DNA of 33,191 nt. Source: Phycisphaerales bacterium (lineage in GTDB: Bacteria > Planctomycetota > Phycisphaerae > Phycisphaerales > UBA1924). The first letter of the stretch is position 1. The number at the start of each line of letters is the position of its first letter. The notes below the pieces were generated by a model that had not been told where the DNA came from, ran no database searches, and saw only the letters and a list, made by a program, of their open reading frames with translations. This document shows positions 9,424-20,039 of this stretch, one piece after another. The DNA is taken from positions 1 to 33,191 of the forward strand of contig WGEO01000054.1 of the NCBI GenBank assembly GCA_015492715.1, given 5' to 3'. A program made the position numbers and the translations under genes.

Positions 9424-10581
9424 ATGCTCTTTGGCGGCAGGCACAGGCAATCGGCGGGGGTGCTGGGGAAGGTGGCGTCATCGCGTCCCATCGCGGTCGA
9501 CTTCGGCGCCACCTGCATGAAGGTCCTGCAACTGAGTGCGGGCGATCCGCCCGGGCTGGTGGCGGCCGCGTGCGTGCCGACGCCCGAGCAGTTCCGTTAT
9601 AACGCGGGCCGGCGCCTGAACTGGCAGGTCGAGCAACTCGGTCCGATCATCCGCAAGGGTGGGTTCCGCGGGCGCCGCGTGGCGTGCGTCCTGCCGAGTT
9701 CCAGCACCTTCTGCAAGCACATGCAGGTTTCGCTGGGCGAGGGCGTTGATGCGCGGGCGGTCGTGGAGTCGGCGATCCCCGCGGAACTGAATTGCCCCGC
9801 CGAGGCGCTCATCATGCGTCATCACGAGGTGGGTCAGGTGGGCAAGACGGGAGGGCGCACGGAACTGATCTGCATGGCGACGCCCCGTGTGCTGGTCCAG
9901 AAGATCATGGACGCCCTGCGCAGGGCACGCCTCGAGGCCGTGGGGATGTACCCGGAGGTGCTCACGCTCCTGCGCGCGTTCGAGGGGCTGCGGGTTGCCG
10001 AGGCCGATCCGACGATGTACATCGACCTTGGCTGGTCGACGACGCGGATCGTGATCGCCCATGGGTCGGATCTGGTGTTTGCCCGCTCGATCGACATGGG
10101 CGGGCGTCAGTTCGACGAGGTCGTACAGCAGCGACTGAACTGCGATCCTGCGGGAGCCAATCGCACACGCCTGGAGTTGACGGATCTTGCTCCGACGGCT
10201 CCCGAGCCCGCTGCGACGACGGGCATGCCGCATCTGGACGCGCAGGTTCGCAGTGCGTCGGCGACCGCGACGGCTCCCGAGATCGACCTGAGCGAGCCGC
10301 TGGAGATGCTGACCGACGAGATCAGCATGTGCGTGCGGTACCACGCGTCGGTTTTTCCCGAGCATCAGATCGCATCGGCGGTCTTCGTGGGAGGGGAGGC
10401 CCGCCAGCGTGCGCTCTGCGAGCACATCGCCCGCACCCTGCGCCTGCCGGGGCATGCGGCGGACCCGATGGCGCGGGTCGCCCGCACGGGCAGAGAGACG
10501 GTCTCTGGTGTGGACCTCAAGGCCCAGCAGCCCGGCTGGGCGAGCGTGCTCGGCGCCTGCCTGAGCCCGACGGATCTGTAA
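9424..10581 (+). CDS. pilM: type IV pilus assembly protein PilM-like ATPase
   Basis: Actin-like fold signatures (PIAVDFGATCMKVLQL; YIDLGWSTTRIVIAHGSDLVFARSIDMGGRQFDE; SAVFVGGEARQ). First gene of a pilM-N-O-P-B order. Confidence 0.85.
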   Translation: MLFGGRHRQSAGVLGKVASSRPIAVDFGATCMKVLQLSAGDPPGLVAAACVPTPEQFRYNAGRRLNWQVEQLGPIIRKGGFRGRRVACVLPSSSTFCKHMQVSLGEGVDARAVVESAIPAELNCPAEALIMRHHEVGQVGKTGGRTELICMATPRVLVQKIMDALRRARLEAVGMYPEVLTLLRAFEGLRVAEADPTMYIDLGWSTTRIVIAHGSDLVFARSIDMGGRQFDEVVQQRLNCDPAGANRTRLELTDLAPTAPEPAATTGMPHLDAQVRSASATATAPEIDLSEPLEMLTDEISMCVRYHASVFPEHQIASAVFVGGEARQRALCEHIARTLRLPGHAADPMARVARTGRETVSGVDLKAQQPGWASVLGACLSPTDL

Positions 10582-10593
10582 GGAGGCGACGCG

Positions 10594-11427
10594 ATGTTCA
10601 AGACAACACGCCCGGACTCGGGCGGCTCGTTCCTTCCGGCGGATTATGTGCAGGCCAAGGCCGAGCATCGTGCCAACTTTCTGACCATCCTGCTCTTCCT
10701 CGTCATCATGTTCCTGCTCGTCAGTGCGTTCCTGATCACGAACCGCAGGTGGCAGGCGGTGCGGGAGCGCGACGCGGCCGTGTCCGTCGCATACGAGCAG
10801 GAGGCGGGCAAGATCAAGCAGTTGCACGAGCTGGAGCGCAGGCAGGCCGAGATCGCCGAGAAGGCCGAGATCGTCAACGCCCTGCACGAGCGGATCGGGC
10901 GTTCGGTCCTCCTCGCCGAGATCAACACACGCAGGCCCAACGACGATGTGGACATCCTGGAACTGGAACTCGAGGGCAAGCGGATCAAGACCCAGCCCAA
11001 GGCGGATCCCAGGCAGCGCAAGGGCAAGGTCCGGAACCTGAGCTCCAAGGCCCGCGTCCGCGAGAAGAATCAGGAGAACGATCGTCCCCGCGTCGAGCCG
11101 CCCCGTTTCGAGCACACGCTGAAGATCGTCGGGGTGAGCAGGGACAACGCCTCGATCACCGACTACCTCTCGGCCCTGGTCGATTGCCCGCTGCTGGAGC
11201 GGGTCGAACTGGCCTACATCGAGGAAACCATGCTCGAGGACGAGGACTTCCGCAAGTTCGAGATCCGTGCCCGCCTGCGCGACAGGGTCGATCCGCGCGA
11301 ACTCGATCTGGCCCGCTACGAGCAGTTGCGCGATGAGGTCGAGCAGGCAGACGGTGAGCACACGGGCGAGGAACGCACCGGCATGCTCGAGTCGATCTTT
11401 GCGACCTTCGGCGGGAAGGAGGGGTAA
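10594..11427 (+). CDS. PilN-like membrane protein of the type IV pilus inner-membrane complex
   Basis: Single N-terminal TM, coiled coil, position directly after pilM. Confidence 0.65.
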   Translation: MFKTTRPDSGGSFLPADYVQAKAEHRANFLTILLFLVIMFLLVSAFLITNRRWQAVRERDAAVSVAYEQEAGKIKQLHELERRQAEIAEKAEIVNALHERIGRSVLLAEINTRRPNDDVDILELELEGKRIKTQPKADPRQRKGKVRNLSSKARVREKNQENDRPRVEPPRFEHTLKIVGVSRDNASITDYLSALVDCPLLERVELAYIEETMLEDEDFRKFEIRARLRDRVDPRELDLARYEQLRDEVEQADGEHTGEERTGMLESIFATFGGKEG

Positions 11428-11430
11428 CCC

Positions 11431-11976
11431 ATGCGGTTCGGAGCCCGTGAACTGGTCCTGGTCGTCGTCCTGCTGGCAATCCCGGTTGCGAGTTACTTCC
11501 TTGTCTTCCAGCCCCAGAACGAGGCGATCGAGGTCGCCCTGAAGGAGATCGAGCACAAGGAACGCACGCTCGAGAAGCTCAAGCAGGAGACCGCACGCAC
11601 GGACGACCTGGCGCGCGCCATCGAGCAGTTCGAGGAGAAGATCGCCGATGTCGAGGCGCAGCTGCCCAGCGACAAGGGCGTGGACTCCATCGTCCGTCAG
11701 GTCTCGGACCTGGCCGTCGAGGCGGGGCTGGCCTCCCCCGCGCTCAAGAGCGAGGATCCGGTCCCGGCGGGGCTGTACTTCGAGCAGCCCCTGGCGATGT
11801 CCACCGTCGGCAGGTGGAAGGACAGCGGGTTCTACGAGTTCCTGCTTGCGCTCGAACGCCTGCCCCGCAAGACACGGATCCCATCGATGAAACTCAAGCG
11901 CGACTCGAAGAACGACGGTATGTTCGAGATCGAGTTCACGCTGAGCATCTACTTCCAGGACGGGGACCAGTCATGA
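11431..11976 (+). CDS. pilO: PilO-like (GspM-like) type IV pilus inner-membrane protein
   Basis: N-terminal TM, coiled coil, then ferredoxin-like PilO region (LPSDKGVDSIVRQVSDLAVEAGL...FYEFLLALERLPR). Confidence 0.75.
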   Translation: MRFGARELVLVVVLLAIPVASYFLVFQPQNEAIEVALKEIEHKERTLEKLKQETARTDDLARAIEQFEEKIADVEAQLPSDKGVDSIVRQVSDLAVEAGLASPALKSEDPVPAGLYFEQPLAMSTVGRWKDSGFYEFLLALERLPRKTRIPSMKLKRDSKNDGMFEIEFTLSIYFQDGDQS

Positions 11977-12650
11977 GCAACGAGTTGCACGAATCGCAGA
12001 ACCAGGCAGACCATCACCCTGCCCACGCGATGTTCCATGCCATCGACAGTGATGACGAGTCCCTTGCGCCGCCGCCCGCTCGCAAGATCCCCACGACGCA
12101 CATCACCGCGGCGTTCGTCGCGATCGTCGGAGGCGCATCCATATTCGCCATGCGTCAGATGGGCATGAAGAGCGGCATGGACTTCTCGTCCCGTCCGATC
12201 GCCTTCGAGAGCGAGTACAGCCCCGAGGATCATGCACGGTTCCAGCGTGTGCTCGCGGAACTCGAGATGAGCGACATGCTCGTGCAGATCCCGCCGGAGC
12301 ACGCGGGCAGCAATCCGTTCTTCCTCGGCATCCAGCGTGAGGATCCGAACGCGGGGCGCCAGGCCGACGCCGCAGAACGCGAGCGTCAGCGCCGCCAAGA
12401 GCAGGCCCGCCGGGCCGCCGAGGCCCGCCTTGCGCAGATCCAGGGAGCACTGGAGCGGCTGCGTCTGGGGACCATCGTGACCGGGCGTGTGCCCGTGGCG
12501 ACGATCAACGATGAGATCGTGCGGGTCGGGGATGTCGTCGACGAGATGTTCACGGTAGTCGAGATCCAGCCCTCGGCGGTCACGCTCGAGGCCGACGGCG
12601 TGCGCTACACCATCACACCCCAGAGCCACGGCCCGGGCGCCGGCCACTGA
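11973..12650 (+). CDS. single-TM protein in the PilP position of the pilus operon
   Basis: ATG 11973 overlaps the pilO stop (ATGA). One TM (THITAAFVAIVGGASIFAM) and a small C-terminal beta region (GTIVTGRVPVATINDEIVRVGDVVDEMFTVVEIQPSAVTLEADGVRYTI). Confidence 0.6.
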   Translation: MSNELHESQNQADHHPAHAMFHAIDSDDESLAPPPARKIPTTHITAAFVAIVGGASIFAMRQMGMKSGMDFSSRPIAFESEYSPEDHARFQRVLAELEMSDMLVQIPPEHAGSNPFFLGIQREDPNAGRQADAAERERQRRQEQARRAAEARLAQIQGALERLRLGTIVTGRVPVATINDEIVRVGDVVDEMFTVVEIQPSAVTLEADGVRYTITPQSHGPGAGH

Positions 12651-12676
12651 CACATCCGCCACGACAGGGAGTCGCC

Positions 12677-14683
12677 GTGGGCAAGTACAACATCGACGAC
12701 ATCCTGGATCGACTGGGCGTGGATGCGGAGACCAGTGTCCCGCGCCGACGCCAGCCCGCACAACAGGAACAGGAGGAGGCCGCCCCCTCGCACACGATCG
12801 ACAAGGCGGAGCAGGCGTTCAGCCCGCTCCCGTCGATGCCCGCGCACCAGAAGCGGCCGGGCGCCGATCGCGACGATCCCGCGGCCCGCGCCAGGAGTGC
12901 CGATATCGCCGAACCCCTGGTCGGCAACGCCATCAACGAGATCTACACGCCCGACGGCGAGGGCGACGGCGAGGACCACCTGGCCCTGGGCGAGGTGCTG
13001 GTCTCGCGCGGCGCGATCACGCGCGAGCAGCTCACCAGCGCTCAGCAGGTGCTCAAGCAGAGCCCGAACCAGACGCTCCAGCAGATCCTGATCGAGCAGG
13101 GCGCCGACGAGGTCGAGATCCAGCGGGCCGTCGCCGAGCTCGCCCGCGTGCCCTTCGAGCGCATCGATCTGGAGAAGGGCCTGGAGGGCGGGTTCGACGG
13201 CAGGCTCCTGCAGCGCCTGGGAGTGGAATACTGCAAGGAGCACCTCGTCATCCCGCTGCGCACCGAGGGCAAGCGCGTCGTCATCGGCGCAACACGCCCC
13301 GACGATGTCTTCCGCATCGACGAGATCAAGCGCATGCTCGGGGTGCCGGCGATCAAACTGGTGCTCGTCGCCGCCTTCGATGTCCGCGGAGCGCTCGAGA
13401 TCGTCGGCGAGAGCGAAGAAGAGAGCGAAGACCTCTCCGATATCCTCGCCGATGTCGACGAGTCCGATGTCGAGGTGGCCAAGGAAGGCTCGGAAGACAT
13501 CAATCTGGAGGCCAAGGCCGGCGAGAGCCCGGTCATCCGCTATGTCAACTACATCATCCAGACGGCGATCAAGGAGGGCGCAAGCGACATCCACATCGAG
13601 CCGGGCGAGAAGAAACTCAAGGTCCGCTTCCGCATCGACGGGCAGCTCTTCGAGATGATGAACCCGCCCCTGTCCATGAGCGCCGCCATCACCAGCCGGC
13701 TCAAGATCATGGCGAACCTGGACATCTCCGAGCGGCGCGTCCCGCAGGACGGCAGGATCAAGTGCACCGTCCAGGGACGCAAGCTCGACCTGCGCGTCTC
13801 GACGCTTCCGACGCCGTTCGGCGAGAAGACCGTCATGCGCATCCTCGACACCAAGAGCATCAATGTCAGGCTCGAGGATCTCGGATTCAGCGATGAGACG
13901 CTCGAACTCTGGCGCGCTCAGATCAAGGCCCCGCACGGGATCGTTCTCGTGACCGGCCCCACCGGCTCGGGCAAGACCACCACGCTCTATTCCTCCCTCC
14001 GCCAGCTCGACAAGAACAAACTCAATGTCTCGACCGTCGAGGACCCGGTCGAATACTCCCTCGACGGCATCACCCAGACGCAGGTCCACGACAAGATCGG
14101 GATGACCTTTCCCGTCGCGCTGCGGGCCCTCCTGCGACAGGACCCCGATGTCATCATGATCGGCGAGATCCGCGACCACCAGACCGCCCTCATCGCCGTC
14201 CAGGCAGCCCTCACGGGACACCTCGTGCTCAGCACTTTGCACACCAACGACGCCCCGAGTTCCATCACCCGCCTGGTCAATATCGGTCTGGAGCCCTTCC
14301 TGCTCGGGGCGGCGGTCAACGGCGTGCTCGCCCAGCGCCTCGTCCGACGCCTCTGCCAGCACTGCAAGAAGCAGGGCGCCGCCAGCGACGAGATGCGCGA
14401 GTACCTGGAGATGCAGGGCATCGACGCGAGCAACATCTGGGAGGCCGAGGGCTGCGACAAGTGCCGAAACACCGGCTACGCAGGTCGCGTCGGCATCTAC
14501 GAACTGCTCGTCGTCGACGACGGGCTCCGCGATGTCATCGCCCGCAATCCCAATGTCGCCGAGTTCCGGCGCATGTGCCTCGAGCGCGGCATGGTCTCGC
14601 TGCGCGACGACGGCATGCAGAAGGTCGCCGCCGGCCTGACCAGCGTGCAGGAAGTCCTGCGCGTCACCAAGGAAGCCGCATAG
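12677..14683 (+). CDS. pilB: GspE/PilB-family type IV pilus assembly ATPase
   Basis: GTG start; MshEN-type N-terminus (GEVLVSRGAITREQLTSAQQVL), Walker A GPTGSGKTTTLYSSL, DPDVIMIGEIRD, tetracysteine CQHCKK...CDKCRNTGYAGRVGIYE. Confidence 0.93.
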   Translation: MGKYNIDDILDRLGVDAETSVPRRRQPAQQEQEEAAPSHTIDKAEQAFSPLPSMPAHQKRPGADRDDPAARARSADIAEPLVGNAINEIYTPDGEGDGEDHLALGEVLVSRGAITREQLTSAQQVLKQSPNQTLQQILIEQGADEVEIQRAVAELARVPFERIDLEKGLEGGFDGRLLQRLGVEYCKEHLVIPLRTEGKRVVIGATRPDDVFRIDEIKRMLGVPAIKLVLVAAFDVRGALEIVGESEEESEDLSDILADVDESDVEVAKEGSEDINLEAKAGESPVIRYVNYIIQTAIKEGASDIHIEPGEKKLKVRFRIDGQLFEMMNPPLSMSAAITSRLKIMANLDISERRVPQDGRIKCTVQGRKLDLRVSTLPTPFGEKTVMRILDTKSINVRLEDLGFSDETLELWRAQIKAPHGIVLVTGPTGSGKTTTLYSSLRQLDKNKLNVSTVEDPVEYSLDGITQTQVHDKIGMTFPVALRALLRQDPDVIMIGEIRDHQTALIAVQAALTGHLVLSTLHTNDAPSSITRLVNIGLEPFLLGAAVNGVLAQRLVRRLCQHCKKQGAASDEMREYLEMQGIDASNIWEAEGCDKCRNTGYAGRVGIYELLVVDDGLRDVIARNPNVAEFRRMCLERGMVSLRDDGMQKVAAGLTSVQEVLRVTKEAA

Positions 14684-14786
14684 CCCTGCGCACGGCTTGC
14701 CACATATGACACAAGCCCCCGGCGCGGGGCAAGAATCGTGACGCTTCCCTATCTGTCGGGCGTGTGGGTCATAAACCCCATTTTTA

Positions 14787-14812
14787 TCTTTCTTTCTCTT
14801 TCTCCCTCTCTC
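14787..14812 (+). other. 26-nt uninterrupted homopyrimidine tract in the intergenic region
   Basis: TCTTTCTTTCTCTTTCTCCCTCTCTC, preceded by GGGTCATAAACCCCATTTTTA (14767-14786). Conspicuous in a GC-rich genome. Confidence 0.8.
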
Positions 14813-14868
14813 GTCGACCGTGGTTATACTCCCGGCACTGATACCGCCAGAAATAGGAAGAATCCTCA

Positions 14869-16014
14869 ATGGATATTGGCATCATGAAGAGGCACAGGGT
14901 GTTGAGCGGCCTGGCGGGAGCCGCCGCGCTGGCGTCCATGGTCCACGCGCAGCAGATTCCAGATTTGGACGAGGATGGACGGATCTCGTTCGATGAGTTT
15001 GCCCTGGCCCTCCGCGATCGCCTGCAGAACCAGCCGATCCGGGACCTCGACGGCAACGGCATGATCGACGAGCAGGAGTTCAGACAGGCCATCGTCGATC
15101 TCTGGCATGTCATGCAGGGCGATGTCAATGGCGACGGCGTCATCGACGAGGACGACCTCGCCATCGTGGGCGCCAATCAGGGGCTCGTGGATGTGCCGTA
15201 CACCGTCGGCGACCCGGATCTGGATGGCGATGTCGATATCGATGACTTCCTGCTGACACTGGCGCAGATGGGATCGCCGGTCGTCGGCGACGACGACGAA
15301 GCCGTCCGCACCATCGCGCTCGTCGCCGCCTATGCCGCAACCATCGGCACGGCGGAAAGCCCGGTACATCACACATACTTCTCATCGACATGGCCGCCGG
15401 ATCACAACGGCGCCAAGAGCGACTTCTGGCCGCCGGATCACTCGGGCGGCATCAGCGGCCAGTGGGAGCGGGACGACCTCACGCACAACATCCTGCAGAG
15501 CGAACTCTGGCCGGGGAATCATCTCTATGTGTACAGCCAGATGTGGGATCAGTCGAGCCATGTCGTCGAGACCAGCACGCAGGTCTGGCCGTCCAATCAC
15601 TGGTTCCGTGTCAGTCTCGACTGGCCCGATGACCATGCGCCCGAGACGAGCCGGACCTGGCCGTCGAACCATCAGGTCGGCAACAGTGCGTTACAGGAGC
15701 CCTCGGACCACCATGCCCAGCCGAGCAGTCGCTGGCTCCACGCCGTGGACCTCAGCTCCGAGCGATGGCCGCCCAATCACGATCGGACCATGAGCCACGG
15801 CTGGCAGACGCACGATCGGGAGTTGAGCCTCCTCTGGCCGCCGAACCACTTCAGCGGTCCCTCGAGCACATGGCCCGACGACACACACTGGTCGGCGAAT
15901 CACTTTCTCTATCTGTCGAAGTCCCAGGGGCTGCCGCCCCGTGATGTCAGGTTCCCGCCAGATCATGACTACGGGACAACATTCCGCGACGCGATCGACA
16001 TGCTCACGCCATGA
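14869..16014 (+). CDS. secreted EF-hand/dockerin-like protein with C-terminal WPxNH tandem repeats (protein A)
   Basis: AGGAAG at 14855-14860 before the ATG; signal-like N-terminus (RVLSGLAGAAALASMVHAQ). Loops DLDEDGRISFDEF, DLDGNGMIDEQEF, DVNGDGVIDEDDL, DPDLDGDVDIDDF, then ~12-aa repeats such as SSTWPPDH, SDFWPPDH, SRTWPSNH, SERWPPNH. Confidence 0.85.
   Translation: MDIGIMKRHRVLSGLAGAAALASMVHAQQIPDLDEDGRISFDEFALALRDRLQNQPIRDLDGNGMIDEQEFRQAIVDLWHVMQGDVNGDGVIDEDDLAIVGANQGLVDVPYTVGDPDLDGDVDIDDFLLTLAQMGSPVVGDDDEAVRTIALVAAYAATIGTAESPVHHTYFSSTWPPDHNGAKSDFWPPDHSGGISGQWERDDLTHNILQSELWPGNHLYVYSQMWDQSSHVVETSTQVWPSNHWFRVSLDWPDDHAPETSRTWPSNHQVGNSALQEPSDHHAQPSSRWLHAVDLSSERWPPNHDRTMSHGWQTHDRELSLLWPPNHFSGPSSTWPDDTHWSANHFLYLSKSQGLPPRDVRFPPDHDYGTTFRDAIDMLTP
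15367..15966 (+). repeat. tandem protein-level repeat, consensus about x4-S-x2-W-P-x-[ND]-H, mostly 12 aa (36 nt)
   Basis: Trp codons at 15391, 15427, 15463, 15508, 15544, 15586, 15622, 15658, (Gln at 15694), 15733, 15766, 15802, 15835, 15871, 15889; most intervals 33-42 nt, mode 36. Confidence 0.9.
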
Positions 16015-17285
16015 CGGACGCGAGGGCGTGGAAGGCACCGGGCAGGGCCTCTGCAATCACAATCGGATGCCTGGCATGCGGGGCATATTCGTCCGATGCG
16101 GGCACGCCACCCGCATCGCCGCAGGACATCGTGTGGAATCAGCAGTGGCTGGAGGCCGCTTGGCCCGAGGAGCCGAACATTCCGGAGCGATCATGTCCGC
16201 CTGAGGCCCGTGACGAGATCGCGGACCCGGAAGCACACTTCGACTCGCCGCGATCGATCCTGGAAGCGGTGCTCCGTCGGGCGCCCGCCGATCCGGTCGT
16301 GTATCCGACCGAAGGCTATTACTACTTTCATTTTCGTTTGGGCCATCGCCGAGTCAGCGGCAACATTCGATTTGCCGCTGCGGAGGCGGGCGAGATAAGC
16401 ATCGGCTACTTCGACCGCGACGATCCTCGCAACGCGAAGACGGCCCGCTACCGCGATGGGGAGGACGGGGTTCGCGTGGCCAGGGTGTCAAGCGGATGTT
16501 TCCGCCTCGAGGTCCGGGGCGGCCCGTCGCGCGTCTTCCGTGTGATCGACCACACGGAACTGCCGCGCCCGCCGCTCCCGCTTCGCGCGGACGAGGAGAT
16601 CGTCGCATCGATCATCGATGAATCGGGTGTCCCCTTTGTTCTGCTCTGGCACGCGCCCTCGGCCAGCTTCTACTACTGCCTTCACGACGCGCTGCCGGTG
16701 GCCGAGGAGTTCGACAGAGTCCAGGGGCACGAGCAGTTCCTCGTGGGGCGACGATCGCGCTTCGTCCTGTTCGAGAGCGTCGACGCCAGACGCTATCTCG
16801 TCGGGGTGAAGGAAGAGGAGATCAGGAAGAACTCGTGGTTCGACGGTCCGTTCGATCAGGTCCCGCCGGATCTGAACATCCGTAGCAAACTCGAACGCTG
16901 CTACCCGTATGTACGCATGCGAGGGGGCATCGACGAGCACGGCAACTTCTGCGAACTTGCAGGACAGCGCGTGGCGATCAGTGCGTATCGCGACTATCGA
17001 TCGCTGGACGACCTCATCCGCGAGTGCGAGGCGATCTGGGAATCTGCGGCCTCCGACCACGATGCCGTCCTGCAGATGACATTCGAGTCCAAGCGGACAT
17101 TCCACGAAAGGCTCGCAGACAGGGCGGCCTCGCCTCGCAGGCACTGGCCGGCGAATCACTGGGGCTGGGTCAGCGGCCTCTGGCCGCAGGAGCACGCCCA
17201 GACGCTCAGCGCACACTGGCCCGCCAACCACTTCCCCGCCAACTCCCGCCAGACACCGCCGCGAAGTGACACGCAGGAGCGATGA
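16011..17285 (+). CDS. unknown protein with three C-terminal WPxNH repeats (protein B)
   Basis: ATG 16011 overlaps protein A's stop (ATGA). No family recognised for the ~370-aa body. C-terminus [33 protein letters not shown]-terminus ([20 protein letters not shown]) may be an export signal. Confidence 0.8.
   Translation: MTDARAWKAPGRASAITIGCLACGAYSSDAGTPPASPQDIVWNQQWLEAAWPEEPNIPERSCPPEARDEIADPEAHFDSPRSILEAVLRRAPADPVVYPTEGYYYFHFRLGHRRVSGNIRFAAAEAGEISIGYFDRDDPRNAKTARYRDGEDGVRVARVSSGCFRLEVRGGPSRVFRVIDHTELPRPPLPLRADEEIVASIIDESGVPFVLLWHAPSASFYYCLHDALPVAEEFDRVQGHEQFLVGRRSRFVLFESVDARRYLVGVKEEEIRKNSWFDGPFDQVPPDLNIRSKLERCYPYVRMRGGIDEHGNFCELAGQRVAISAYRDYRSLDDLIRECEAIWESAASDHDAVLQMTFESKRTFHERLADRAASPRRHWPANHWGWVSGLWPQEHAQTLSAHWPANHFPANSRQTPPRSDTQER
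17142..17231 (+). repeat. three WPxNH-type units with exact 12-aa period
   Basis: TGG codons at 17145, 17181 and 17217 (36-nt intervals) encoding WPANH, WPQEH, WPANH. Confidence 0.92.
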
Positions 17286-17355
17286 CGGCAGTCGCGCTCC
17301 GGCCGGTCTCCGGACGCCATCTGCTACCATGCCCTCGTCCAACGGGAGCATGCAC

Positions 17356-19407
<2,052 letters not shown>

Positions 19408-19576
19408 TAACCGGAGCCGAACCCGACTCATCAGGCGCAACAAAACGCGCAAAAGTTGCCGACCACACTTCCCGTTCTGCCGTCGGGCATCGACCCAAAG
19501 TCGATCCGCGGCTTCCCCGATGGAGTTTCTGCGACCGTCTGCGTCGACGGTCCGGAAACCATTCGGAGGAATCCCC

Positions 19577-19963
19577 ATGCGCCGAATCGCCCTGATGCTC
19601 TGCCTGCCCGCCCTCGGTCTGGCCGCCTGCTCGACCACGGGGCCGTTCGCATCCACCGAGTCCGCCCCGCCGGCCGCCTCTGGTGTCGCCCGCTCCAACG
19701 ACAGGACCTTCGCGGCGTCATACGAGCGCGTCTGGCAGGCCGCCGAGCAGGCCGCCGACGATCTCGGCCTCAGTCAGGGATATCGCGATCCTTCCTCGGG
19801 GCGGTTCGTCGTCGAAGACGCCGACGACGCGGACCTCCGCATCGAACTGACATCGCAGGGCCACATGACCCGGGTGCATGCACGCGGCGAATCGGCTCCC
19901 TTCTTCCTCGATCAACTCGAACAGCATCTCGCGGGCTACGCCAGCGCAGACGACCACCCCTGA
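19577..19963 (+). CDS. small putative lipoprotein, unknown function
   Basis: CGGAGGA precedes ATG 19577; MRRIALMLCLPALGLAACSTT lipobox. Confidence 0.7.
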   Translation: MRRIALMLCLPALGLAACSTTGPFASTESAPPAASGVARSNDRTFAASYERVWQAAEQAADDLGLSQGYRDPSSGRFVVEDADDADLRIELTSQGHMTRVHARGESAPFFLDQLEQHLAGYASADDHP

Positions 19964-20039
19964 TGGGACGCCCGGGCATGGAGCGTCTTCGGGGACTTGA
20001 CCGCCCGCAGTCCGATCCGCCGATGCCTAGCCTCTCCAC

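Noticed and set aside
9478-11556. 692-aa minus-strand ORF
   Set aside because: Antisense shadow of pilM, pilN and the start of pilO; no recognisable motif.
14713-14731. GCCCC-CGGCGC-GGGGC hairpin after pilB as an intrinsic terminator
   Set aside because: Short stem and no following T-tract; common by chance in GC-rich DNA.
12605-14869. 754-aa minus-strand ORF
   Set aside because: Antisense shadow of pilB, which has complete and convincing motifs on the plus strand.
15367-15966. 36-nt periodicity resembling a CRISPR array
   Set aside because: There is no conserved DNA repeat/spacer structure; the period is in frame and the conservation is at the amino-acid level.
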